DNA from: Lysobacter_K sp043738095
GTDB taxonomy: Bacteria; Pseudomonadota; Gammaproteobacteria; Xanthomonadales; Xanthomonadaceae
Assembly (NCBI GenBank): GCA_043738095.1
Contig: JAYSZI010000061.1
Location: 1 to 17,694, forward strand
Reading direction: 5' to 3'
Length of the DNA: 17,694 nt
A model generated the notes under the pieces. It saw only the letters and a list, made by a program, of their open reading frames with translations. It had not been told where the DNA came from and did not search any database. Of the stretch, positions 1 through 6,777 are shown one piece after another (positions within the stretch are counted from its first letter, which is position 1; every line of letters begins with the position of its first letter). The position numbers were made by a program, and so were the translations under genes.

Positions 1-1112
1 TAACTTTCGATGCCGAGGTACCAGAGCCGGGCGCGCTCGGCCATTTCCTTGAGGGTCTTGACTCGATCCCGCAACGCAACGATCACATCGGCGGGTTCCG
101 GCCCGGCTTCCGGATCGATTCCCGCTGCGCGCAAATGCCAGACGAAACACAGCGCCAGTTCCAGCGGATCGTCGGTCTTGAGGTAATGCTGATTGAGCCA
201 GGCGAGCTTATCGAAGTCGAACCGCGAAGCGGCCTTGTTGACGTCGTCGACCTGGAACAAGGAGATCATCTGTTCGCGCGAGAATATTTCCTGATCGCCG
301 TGCGACCACCCGAGCCGCACGATGTAGTTCAACAGCGCGTGCGGCAGATAACCGTCGTCGCGGTACTGCATAACGCTGACCGCGCCGTGGCGCTTGCTCA
401 GCTTCGCGCCGTCCGCGCCATGGATCATCGGCAAGTGTGCAAATGCCGGCGGCGTCGCGCCGAGCGCGTGGTAGATATTGATCTGCCGCGGAGTGTTGTT
501 GATGTGGTCGTCGCCGCGCACCACGTCGGTAATCTTCATGTCGATATCGTCGACCACGACCGCGAAGTTGTAGGTCGGAAAACCATCGGAACGGATCAGC
601 ACCAGGTCGTCGAGCTCGGTGTTGCTCCAGACGATGCGGCCCTTGACCTTGTCGTCGAACACCACGTCGCCGCTGAGCGGATTCTTGAAGCGGATGACCT
701 TGTTCGGATCGTCGCGATCGGCCAAGCCAAGCTCACGCGAGCGGCCGTCGTAGCGCGGCTTGGTGCCGGCCGCCTGCGCCGCCTCGCGCATCGCGTCGAT
801 CTCTTCGCGGCTCTCATAGGCGTAGTACGCCTTGCCGGCCTGCACCAGCTCGCTCGCGACCTGGCGATAACGATCAAAGCGCGCGGTCTGGTAGATCGGG
901 CCTTCGTCGTGATCCAGTCCGAGCCACGCCATGCCATCGAGAATCGCCTGCACCGCAGGCTGAGTGCTGCGTTCGCGGTCGGTGTCCTCGATGCGCAGCA
1001 CGAACTGCCCGCCGCGACGACGCGCCTCCAGCCAGCAATACAGCGCGGTGCGCGCGCCGCCGATGTGCAGATAACCGGTGGGACTGGGGGCGAAGCGTGT
1101 GCGGCAGGTCAT
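1..1112 (-). CDS. gltX: Glutamate--tRNA ligase (GluRS), C-terminal part cut off by window edge
   Basis: Charges tRNA-Glu with glutamate in the cytoplasm. Reading the minus strand from the ATG at 1112 gives 370 uninterrupted codons that run off the left edge; about 100 residues of the anticodon-binding region should lie outside. Class I synthetase signatures are clear: FAPSPTGYLHIGG (residues 7-19, HIGH motif at 16-19) and KLSKRHG (237-243, the KMSKS equivalent), with RGDDHINNTPRQ between them. The residues equivalent to the E. coli zinc ligands Cys98 and Cys100 are Ala98 and Glu100 (YYAYES), so this is a zinc-less form. The numbering matches the E. coli family, which supports the start. Only a weak AGAG lies upstream as a ribosome site. 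It is divergent from lpxH. The discriminating or non-discriminating type cannot be decided here. Confidence 0.97.
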   Translation of the reverse strand, partial: MTCRTRFAPSPTGYLHIGGARTALYCWLEARRRGGQFVLRIEDTDRERSTQPAVQAILDGMAWLGLDHDEGPIYQTARFDRYRQVASELVQAGKAYYAYESREEIDAMREAAQAAGTKPRYDGRSRELGLADRDDPNKVIRFKNPLSGDVVFDDKVKGRIVWSNTELDDLVLIRSDGFPTYNFAVVVDDIDMKITDVVRGDDHINNTPRQINIYHALGATPPAFAHLPMIHGADGAKLSKRHGAVSVMQYRDDGYLPHALLNYIVRLGWSHGDQEIFSREQMISLFQVDDVNKAASRFDFDKLAWLNQHYLKTDDPLELALCFVWHLRAAGIDPEAGPEPADVIVALRDRVKTLKEMAERARLWYLGIES

Positions 1113-1142
1113 GCGGAGACTCTGGAACGGGATGATGGGTCG

Positions 1143-1148
1143 ATTTTA
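1143..1148 (-). promoter_or_regulatory. Possible -10 box of the gltX promoter
   Basis: The minus strand reads TAAAAT here, 30 bp before the gltX ATG, in an otherwise GC-rich stretch. No good -35 hexamer is seen 16-18 bp upstream. It is placed by motif alone. Confidence 0.3.
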
Positions 1149-1187
1149 CCGGTTGAATGATCGCGTCTGTGATTTGCGACGCAGATC

Positions 1188-1199
1188 GCCCGATCGGGC
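1188..1199. repeat. 12-bp perfect palindrome between gltX and lpxH
   Basis: GCCCGATCGGGC is its own reverse complement. It lies between the divergent gltX and lpxH genes, 24 bp before the proposed lpxH -35 box. It could be an operator acting on either promoter, but a 12-bp GC-rich palindrome can also arise by chance. Confidence 0.35.
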
Positions 1200-1223
1200 T
1201 GTGCTGAGCAAGGCGTCGCCGTG

Positions 1224-1251
1224 CTGACGAGGCAACATCGTCCACTAGAAT
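1224..1251 (+). promoter_or_regulatory. Candidate lpxH promoter, predicted leaderless transcript
   Basis: A -35-like CTGACG (1224-1229), a 16-bp spacer and a -10 TAGAAT (1246-1251). The ATG of lpxH starts 6 bp after the -10 box, where RNA polymerase normally initiates, and no Shine-Dalgarno sequence lies in the preceding 20 bases. The mRNA is therefore predicted to begin at or next to the AUG. folC shows the same geometry. Confidence 0.5.
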
Positions 1252-1257
1252 GTCGCC

Positions 1258-1992
1258 ATGACCACGCTGTTCATCTCCGACCTCCATCTCGACGCCGAGC
1301 GTCCCGCGATCACCGAACTTTTCGGCCGCTTCCTGCACGACCAGGCGCGCGGCGCCGAGGCGCTGTACATCCTCGGCGACTTGTTCGAGGCCTGGGTCGG
1401 CGATGACGATCCGTCCGAGACGGGCGCTTTCGTCGCCGACGCTGTGCGCGCCGTGGTCGACAGCGGCACGCCGGTGTTCTTTATCTGCGGCAACCGCGAC
1501 TTCCTGCTCGGGCAGGCTTACGCTCGCCGGGCGGGCATGGCGATCCTGCCCGACCCAGCCGTGGTGCTGCTGTACGGCCAACCGACCGTGCTGATGCACG
1601 GCGATACGCTGTGCACCGACGATCTCGCCTACCAGGCGTTCCGCACGCAAACGCGCCATCCGCATTGGCAAGCGCAGTTCCTTGCCCAGCCGCTGGCCGC
1701 GCGGCTGGCGTTTGCGCAACAAGCGCGCGCGGCGAGCAAGGCCCACCAGAGCGGGCTGCAGGATAAAGGCACGATGGAGTCGATCACCGACGTCGCGCCG
1801 ATCACGGTCGCGGGCACCCTCGCCCGCTTCGGCATCGATACGCTGATCCACGGCCATACCCATCGGCCCGCAGTGCACGATCTGGATCTCGACGGCCGCC
1901 GTGGTCAGCGCATCGTGCTGGGCGACTGGTACGAACAAGGCTCGGTGCTGCGCGCCACGACACAGGGTTTGGAACTGGAGCAGTTGACTTGA
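1258..1992 (+). CDS. lpxH: UDP-2,3-diacylglucosamine diphosphatase LpxH
   Basis: Fourth enzyme of lipid A synthesis. It is a peripheral inner-membrane metallophosphoesterase that hydrolyses UDP-2,3-diacylglucosamine to lipid X and UMP. The 244-residue protein has the family length. All metal-site motifs are present: D8xH10 (SDLHLD), GD41 (LGDLFEAW), GN79R80D (ICGNRDF), H114 (MHGDTLC) and GHTHRP (199-204). The first four blocks fall at exactly the E. coli LpxH residue numbers, which fixes the start at 1258. The helical lid between residues about 122 and 170 is present. No Shine-Dalgarno is seen, consistent with a leaderless mRNA. Its stop codon overlaps the TTG start of the lipoprotein gene, so the two are probably co-transcribed and translationally coupled. 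Confidence 0.97.
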   Translation: MTTLFISDLHLDAERPAITELFGRFLHDQARGAEALYILGDLFEAWVGDDDPSETGAFVADAVRAVVDSGTPVFFICGNRDFLLGQAYARRAGMAILPDPAVVLLYGQPTVLMHGDTLCTDDLAYQAFRTQTRHPHWQAQFLAQPLAARLAFAQQARAASKAHQSGLQDKGTMESITDVAPITVAGTLARFGIDTLIHGHTHRPAVHDLDLDGRRGQRIVLGDWYEQGSVLRATTQGLELEQLT

Positions 1993-2666
1993 GGATAATC
2001 AGTGCCGGCCCCGGCAATCCGCCGCATTGGCTTGCCGCGCTGGTGCTTGCGTCCGCCCTGGCCGCCTGCAGCACAACGCCGACCACTCGCCCCGCGCTTA
2101 AATCCGAGCCGACGGTCACGGCGCTCGCGCAGCAGATCACCGACTTCAGCAACGCCGACTTCGTTGGCACCGGCTCGAACCTCTATCGGTTTGTGTTGAA
2201 CGACACCCAGACTGGCCAACCGGCCGCCAACCGTCGCTTCGCGCTGTCCCACAAACAGATCAACCTTGAGTTCGTTGCGGCCGAAAAGGACGTGTACCAA
2301 GGCGTTACCGACGGGCACGGCCGTACCCCGACTTTCGCCCTCTCCTATACCGCCGATGCGGCCGGCTGGGTGTTGCGGGAGCTCTTTGGCGAGGGCGACT
2401 TCGGTGAGCAAATGCAAATGACCAGCGAGTCGGACGAACCCCTGCCCGGCATGCACTACGCGCTGGTGATTTGCGGCGACTCGCCGCAGTTGTACCGCGG
2501 CGTGACCGATGCCAACGGGTTGACGGGATACGCGGCTTCACCCGCAGCAGCATCGGTTCTGCTATTTCTGGAAGCGGCGAAGTTTACGTCCGGCGATGAA
2601 GACGAACCCGCCACTATCAGCGACGCCGATGAAGCCAAATCGCGCTGCAGCGAGCCAAGCCGCTGA
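1989..2666 (+). CDS. Putative lipoprotein with two GVTD-type repeats, unknown function
   Basis: A 225-residue protein read from a TTG at 1989 that overlaps the lpxH stop by 4 bp. A TGGAG ribosome site (1976-1980) stands 8 bp upstream, and no ATG or GTG in this frame precedes the signal sequence. The N-terminus has a hydrophobic stretch (14-25) and a lipobox LAAC with Cys27, so it is probably lipidated and exported. The body carries two copies of the pattern YxGVTDxxGxT (103-113 and 169-179), each following a beta-rich stretch. This suggests two transthyretin-like or Ig-like beta-sandwich units. The tail is acidic (SGDEDE, 201-206). I do not recognise the family. Overlap with lpxH suggests an envelope role, which is inference only. 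Confidence 0.75.
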   Translation: MRIISAGPGNPPHWLAALVLASALAACSTTPTTRPALKSEPTVTALAQQITDFSNADFVGTGSNLYRFVLNDTQTGQPAANRRFALSHKQINLEFVAAEKDVYQGVTDGHGRTPTFALSYTADAAGWVLRELFGEGDFGEQMQMTSESDEPLPGMHYALVICGDSPQLYRGVTDANGLTGYAASPAAASVLLFLEAAKFTSGDEDEPATISDADEAKSRCSEPSR

Positions 2667-2679
2667 TGACGACGCTGTC

Positions 2680-2697
2680 GCTGTCGCCGGCGACAGC
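2680..2697. terminator. 18-bp perfect palindrome between convergent genes, probable bidirectional terminator
   Basis: GCTGTCGCCGGCGACAGC is a perfect palindrome lying in the 39-bp gap between the lipoprotein gene (plus, ends 2666) and the DUF455 gene (minus, ends 2706). The position suits transcription termination from both sides. There is no T-run on either strand, so it is not a canonical intrinsic terminator. Confidence 0.45.
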
Positions 2698-2705
2698 TGA
2701 CCGGA

Positions 2706-3512
2706 TCAGTCGGCTCGGCGTTCCAGCGCCGCAATCTCTTCGGCATCAAAGCCCGCCAGCACGCGAGCCGGCAGGTTGAACGGTCCGTGCAGCACCGGGC
2801 CGGCATAGTCGGACAGGAGCTCCAGGAAGCGCGCTGCTGGCGCAACCCCGGCACGCGCGCAATACCAGCGAAACCAGTGCGAGCCCGCGGCAACATGCGC
2901 GATCTCTTCGCGCAGGATCACTTCAAGGATCGCGACCGTGGCCTCATCGCCCAGCGCGCGCAGCTTGGTGATCATCGCCGGCGTGACATCCAGCCCGCGC
3001 GCCTCCAGCACGCGGGGCACCAGCGCCATTCGGATCAGGCCGTCGTGCGCGGTCTTCTCCGCCATCTCCCACAAACCGTTGTGGGCGGCGAAATCGCCGT
3101 AGTCGAAACCCATCTGCTGCAGGCGCGCGCGCAGCATCGCGAAGTGCCGCGCCTCGTCACTGGCAACGCCCACCCAGTCGGCGTAATACGCGCGCGGCAA
3201 GCCGCGGAAGCGGTAGACCGCATCCCATGCGAGGTCTATCGCGTTGAACTCGATGTGCGCGATTGCGTGCACGAACGCGGCACGGCCCTCATTGGTGCCG
3301 AAGCCGCGCTTGGGAAGTTCGCGTGGGTGCACCAACACGGGCCGTTCGGGGCGACCGGGCATGCGGATGGGATCCGGCGGCGGCGCCTCGTCGGGCAGGG
3401 ACAAATCACCGCGCGCAAACGCCTCGGCGGCAGCGAATGTCAGCGTGAGTTTGGTTTCAGGCGTCGCCGCGTCGAGGCACGCGCGCGCGGCGGCAAACAG
3501 TGACGCTGCCAT
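2706..3512 (-). CDS. DUF455 family ferritin-like protein
   Basis: A 268-residue all-helical protein of the DUF455 family (PF04305), a ferritin-like group sometimes misannotated as rhamnosyltransferase. Likely di-iron ligands are visible: HIE88 in VHAIAHIEFNAIDLAWD, DE120ARH123, E170 (VLEARGLD) and E203IAH206 (REEIAHV), that is two ExxH motifs with two further glutamates. The substrate is unknown; an oxygenase or hydroxylase role is plausible from the fold. The start is either ATG at 3512 or the GTG just before it at 3515. The gene begins 4-7 bp after the purF stop, so it is very probably translated from the same mRNA. No hydrophobic segment is seen, so it should be cytoplasmic. Confidence 0.9.
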   Translation of the reverse strand: MAASLFAAARACLDAATPETKLTLTFAAAEAFARGDLSLPDEAPPPDPIRMPGRPERPVLVHPRELPKRGFGTNEGRAAFVHAIAHIEFNAIDLAWDAVYRFRGLPRAYYADWVGVASDEARHFAMLRARLQQMGFDYGDFAAHNGLWEMAEKTAHDGLIRMALVPRVLEARGLDVTPAMITKLRALGDEATVAILEVILREEIAHVAAGSHWFRWYCARAGVAPAARFLELLSDYAGPVLHGPFNLPARVLAGFDAEEIAALERRAD

Positions 3513-3519
3513 CACCGGC

Positions 3520-4989
3520 TCAACCAGCGAGGCGCTTCTTCTTCGCCTCGTCCGAGCGCAGATGCTGGATGCGCTCGAAGTAGTCGTCTTCGATCCCGGT
3601 CACGTACTTGCCGTCGAAGCACGACGAATCGAAGTGCTCGATGCTGCGCTTGGGCCCGGACACTGCGGCTTCCAGATCGGAGAGGTCCTGGTAGATCAAC
3701 CAGTCGCACGCCAGGAATGCCTGCACTTCCTCGTCGCTGCGACCGTGCGCCACGAGCTCTTCGACCGAAGGCATGTCGATGCCGTAGATATTCGGGAAAC
3801 GCACCGGCGGCGCGGCCGAGGCGAGGTACACCTTGCGCGCACCGGCGTCGCGCGCCATCTGCACAATCTGCTTGGACGTGGTGCCGCGCACGATCGAATC
3901 GTCGACCAGCAGCACCACGCGGTTCTTGAATTCCAGCGGGATCGGATTGAGTTTTCGGCGCACCGACTTCGCGCGCTCGCCCTGCCCCGGCATGATGAAG
4001 GTGCGGCCGACGTAGCGATTCTTGATGAAACCTTCGCGGTACTTCACCCCGAGGGTGTTGGCAATTTCGAGCGCGGAGTCGCGCGAGGTGTCGGGGATCG
4101 GGATGACCACGTCGATGTCGTGGTCCGGGCGCAGGCGTTGGATCTTTTCGCCGAGTTTGACGCCCATGCGCATGCGCGCCTTGTGCACCGAGATGTCGTC
4201 CATCATCGAGTCGGGGCGCGCGAAGTACACGTACTCGAAGATGCACGGCGCGTGCTGGCGCGGCGGCGCGCACTGGCGCGTGTGCAGCTCGCCGCGCGCG
4301 GTGACCACGATGCCTTCGCCGGGCTGCACGTCGCGCAGGCGCTCGAAACCGAGCAGGTCGAGCGCGACCGATTCCGAGGCGATCGCGTACTCATCCTGGC
4401 CCGCGCTGGTGCGCTTGCCGAGCACTAACGGTCGGATGCCATTGGGATCGCGGAACGCGACTAAGCCCAGGCCGAGCACGGTCGCGACGACCGCGTAGCC
4501 GCCGACGCAGCGCCGGTGAACGCCTTCGATCGCCTTGAATGCGGCTTCCGGAACCAGCGTGCCGTGCTGGTCGAGCTCATGCGCGAACACGTTGAGCAAC
4601 ACTTCAGAGTCGGACTCGGTGTTGACGTTGCGGCGGTCCTGCTCGAACACCTCGCGGCGCAGCGCGTCGGTATTGATCAGGTTGCCGTTGTGCGCGAGCG
4701 CAATACCGAACGGGGAGTTGACGTAGAACGGCTGCGCCTCGTCTGAACCGGCGCTGCCAGCGGTCGGATAACGGCAATGACCGATGCCGATGCGGCCTTC
4801 GAGCAGCAGCATCGATGCCTCGTCGAAGACATCGCTGACCAGGCCATTGCCCTTGTGCACGCGTAGCTTGCGACCGTCGGCGGTGGCGATGCCGGCGGCG
4901 TCCTGACCGCGGTGCTGCAACACCGTCAAGCCATCGTAGAGCTGCGCTGCGACGTCGCGATTGCCGACGATACCGAGAATGCCGCACAT
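3520..4989 (-). CDS. purF: Amidophosphoribosyltransferase PurF
   Basis: Commits PRPP to purine synthesis: glutamine + PRPP gives 5-phosphoribosylamine, glutamate and diphosphate. The 489-residue protein has an N-terminal Ntn glutaminase domain with Cys2 as nucleophile after Met removal (MCGILGIVG), HRGQDAAG (26-33), R73/H71 and NG (101-102). The phosphoribosyltransferase domain carries the PRPP loop VLLVDDSIVRGTT (359-371), and the conserved CFDGKYVTG (457-465) is near the C-terminus. The start at 4989 is fixed by the catalytic Cys and by AGGA (4997-5000) 7 bp upstream; an open frame reaching 5355 is only read-through into cvpA. It is shorter than E. coli PurF (505). It follows cvpA, with a terminator-like hairpin between them. 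Confidence 0.98.
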   Translation of the reverse strand: MCGILGIVGNRDVAAQLYDGLTVLQHRGQDAAGIATADGRKLRVHKGNGLVSDVFDEASMLLLEGRIGIGHCRYPTAGSAGSDEAQPFYVNSPFGIALAHNGNLINTDALRREVFEQDRRNVNTESDSEVLLNVFAHELDQHGTLVPEAAFKAIEGVHRRCVGGYAVVATVLGLGLVAFRDPNGIRPLVLGKRTSAGQDEYAIASESVALDLLGFERLRDVQPGEGIVVTARGELHTRQCAPPRQHAPCIFEYVYFARPDSMMDDISVHKARMRMGVKLGEKIQRLRPDHDIDVVIPIPDTSRDSALEIANTLGVKYREGFIKNRYVGRTFIMPGQGERAKSVRRKLNPIPLEFKNRVVLLVDDSIVRGTTSKQIVQMARDAGARKVYLASAAPPVRFPNIYGIDMPSVEELVAHGRSDEEVQAFLACDWLIYQDLSDLEAAVSGPKRSIEHFDSSCFDGKYVTGIEDDYFERIQHLRSDEAKKKRLAG

Positions 4990-5010
4990 GATTGAGTCCT
5001 GCCGTATTGG

Positions 5011-5032
5011 AAAAAAACGCGGCCTCAGCCGC
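5011..5032 (-). terminator. Intrinsic terminator or attenuator between cvpA and purF
   Basis: On the minus strand a 5-bp GC stem (GCGGC / GCCGC, 5032-5028 and 5023-5019) with loop TGAG is followed by G and seven T residues (5017-5011). The loop contains the cvpA TGA stop codon. Only 21 bp remain before the purF ATG, too few for a separate promoter, so purF must be reached by read-through. A ribosome terminating at cvpA would cover the hairpin, which could make read-through depend on cvpA translation. Confidence 0.6.
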
Positions 5033-5600
5033 CTATCGGCACCGGCAAGGCCACGCCTTGATCCGGTGACGGGTTGTCCGAAGCACGAGGTTCGGACCCT
5101 GCCAGCTCGCCGGTGAAATCCACCTGCGCCGCCACCCACTCCGGCAACCAGCCGCGCAGCCATTGCGCGCCTGGGACGAACACCGGCACTACCTGCGAGC
5201 CCTGCCACTCCGGATCGCGCGGCAGTGACGTCAAGCCCAGCAGCAACACCAACGCGCAGGCGACGAATCCGCCGCGCACCACGCCCAACGCCAACCCGAG
5301 CGTCCGATCCAGACCGGATAGCCCGATTGACTTCACCGCCTGCCGCACCAGCCATCCCACCAACCCCACCACCAGCAGCACGCCCATGAAGCTAAGCGCG
5401 TAGCCACCGAACATCTGCCCGGCACTGGGCTCACCGTCGCGCGCGAGCATCAGCGCTACATCGCCGCCGAAATGGAACGCCGCCCAGCCCGCAAGCACCC
5501 ACGCCGCCAGCGACGCCGCAACACCGACGAAACCACGCATCAGCCCGAACAACGCCGACACCACGACGATCGCCAGCAACACCCAGTCGGTCGCGCTCAT
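5025..5600 (-). CDS. cvpA: CvpA family inner-membrane protein
   Basis: A 191-residue membrane protein of the CvpA family (colicin V production), whose gene sits before purF in many proteobacteria. Four hydrophobic segments are visible at about 5-20, 24-42, 64-86 and 102-124, with the family motif GLSGLDRTLGLALGVVRG (93-110) spanning the last loop and helix. The C-terminal 65 residues are hydrophilic and Pro/Ser rich. The molecular role is unresolved; in enterics the family is linked to envelope stress and bile tolerance. The ATG at 5600 lies 9 bp after the stop of the SPOR gene with no visible Shine-Dalgarno, so translation probably depends on the upstream gene. Its stop codon lies inside the hairpin that precedes purF. 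Confidence 0.93.
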   Translation of the reverse strand: MSATDWVLLAIVVVSALFGLMRGFVGVAASLAAWVLAGWAAFHFGGDVALMLARDGEPSAGQMFGGYALSFMGVLLVVGLVGWLVRQAVKSIGLSGLDRTLGLALGVVRGGFVACALVLLLGLTSLPRDPEWQGSQVVPVFVPGAQWLRGWLPEWVAAQVDFTGELAGSEPRASDNPSPDQGVALPVPIGG

Positions 5601-5609
5601 CGCGAACGT

Positions 5610-6644
5610 TTACGGATGCGACTGGACGATGCCGCTGACACCGAGCTTGGCCGACACCTGCGCCTTGAGCTGGTCGGCGTCGGCGCGATTGATTACCGGG
5701 CCGACCCGCACGCGGCTCAACATGCCCTTGTCGGTGCGCACGTCCTGCACGAACGCGCTGAAGCCAGCGGCGCGCGCCCGATCGCGCAGCTTGTTGGCCT
5801 CGGCGGCGCTGCCAAACGCGCCCAGCTGCACCGCGAAGCCGACGCCCGCGGCGGCTGGCTTGGTTGGCGCCACGGGCTTGGCCACCTCGACCGGTTTGAT
5901 CGCGGTGGGGATCGCGGGTTTGGCGACGGCAGCGACCGGTTTGGTTTCGATGGGCTTGTTGGGCAGCGACGCTGGTTTGGTCGCCGGCTTGGTTTCGGGC
6001 AACGCCACCGGCTTCGACACCGACGGCGTGGGCGCGGCGATTGCGACCGAGGCACTGGGGGCTGGCACCGAGGCGCCGGCATTGAGCACGACCACCTTGG
6101 CGCTGACGTCGTCACGCACGTGTGCGGCGCGCAGGCGCGCGGCTTCGGCTTCGGCCTGGCTGGTGTACGGCCCGATGCGGACGCGGTGCAGGCTGCGACC
6201 GCCGCTGCCGGCGATGGGTTCCTGATAGCCGGGCAGCTGCGAAGACGTCAGCGCAGCCACCACGCGGGCCGCATCGGCGCTGCTGGCATAGCTGCCAAAA
6301 CTGACCGCGTAATCCCCACCGGCGGTGGCGGCCGGCATCATGCCGCCGTTGCTGGGGGCACTCACGGCATTGGCTGGCGTGGTGGTGTCTACCGTCGGCA
6401 AGGCACCCGAGTTCCCGACCTGCGAATCCATCCCGAGCGCCCCGCCGCTAGGCGTAGCCCCGGGTGTGACCAGCGGCAACTCGCGGGTTTCGTACCCGCC
6501 CTGCGGCGCGTCTGGCAGGTCCAGGGTCACATTGGAGATCCCGCTTTCGGGCGCCGGGCCCTTGATCAGCATCGGCAGGAAGATCACCGCCAACGCCACC
6601 AACACCAACGCGCCGATCAGTCGCTGTTTCAGGGCAGGTTCCAT
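5610..6644 (-). CDS. SPOR-domain membrane protein (DedD-like) with two SPOR domains
   Basis: SPOR domains bind denuded septal peptidoglycan, so this is a likely cell-division or septal-wall protein. From the ATG at 6644 (344 residues) it has a short cytoplasmic start (MEPALKQR), a transmembrane helix (9-27, IGALVLVALAVIFLPML) and a periplasmic region. SPOR 1 spans about 110-188 (YAVSFGSYASSADA, RVRIGPY). A low-complexity Ala/Lys/Pro linker with recurrent KP pairs spans about 211-263. SPOR 2 spans about 268-343 (FAVQLGAFGSAAEA, RVRVGP). DedD of E. coli has one SPOR domain. The gene lies between folC and cvpA, the usual dedD position. The open frame extends upstream to 6965, but that part overlaps folC and lacks family character. 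Confidence 0.9.
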   Translation of the reverse strand: MEPALKQRLIGALVLVALAVIFLPMLIKGPAPESGISNVTLDLPDAPQGGYETRELPLVTPGATPSGGALGMDSQVGNSGALPTVDTTTPANAVSAPSNGGMMPAATAGGDYAVSFGSYASSADAARVVAALTSSQLPGYQEPIAGSGGRSLHRVRIGPYTSQAEAEAARLRAAHVRDDVSAKVVVLNAGASVPAPSASVAIAAPTPSVSKPVALPETKPATKPASLPNKPIETKPVAAVAKPAIPTAIKPVEVAKPVAPTKPAAAGVGFAVQLGAFGSAAEANKLRDRARAAGFSAFVQDVRTDKGMLSRVRVGPVINRADADQLKAQVSAKLGVSGIVQSHP

Positions 6645-6680
6645 CGGATCTCGCAAAAACTCAGGCGGATTGCCGCGCGA

Positions 6681-6686
6681 ATTATA
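6681..6686 (-). promoter_or_regulatory. Candidate -10 box for the SPOR-cvpA-purF-DUF455 operon
   Basis: A perfect TATAAT on the minus strand, 36 bp before the SPOR gene ATG, in a very GC-rich context. No clear -35 hexamer is seen at 16-18 bp, so the promoter may need an activator, or transcription may come mainly from folC. The box is overlapped by one copy of a 10-bp repeat and flanked by GCGCG/CGCGC arms. Confidence 0.45.
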
Positions 6687-6740
6687 GCGCGCCGCGCCAA
6701 TCCCTCCGCCGCGGATAACCTTGACGCGCCATAGCGCGCC
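6684..6740. repeat. Two 10-bp direct repeats in the folC-SPOR gap
   Basis: ATAGCGCGCC occurs at 6684-6693 and again at 6731-6740, 47 bp apart in the same orientation. The first copy overlaps the candidate TATAAT box. Each copy also forms part of a short inverted repeat of GCGCG-type arms. It could be a regulator site, but short GC-rich words recur easily in this genome. Confidence 0.35.
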
Positions 6741-6777
6741 GGGACATTCAGGCGGCTGCTGGGCCGCACGCAACGGT

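Noticed and set aside
135..1160. Long plus-strand open frame of 341 codons opposite gltX
   Set aside because: It is antisense to a clear gltX with all synthetase motifs. Arg/Val/Ala-rich composition is typical of the shadow frame of a GC-rich gene.
4990..5355. Upstream extension of purF to 5355
   Set aside because: PurF needs Cys directly after the initiator Met; the ATG at 4989 gives MCGILG and has a ribosome site. The extension is out-of-frame cvpA.
5472..6734. Plus-strand open frame of 420 codons opposite cvpA and the SPOR gene
   Set aside because: His/Arg/Gly-rich shadow of the SPOR linker; the minus-strand frame has two recognisable domains and a membrane helix.
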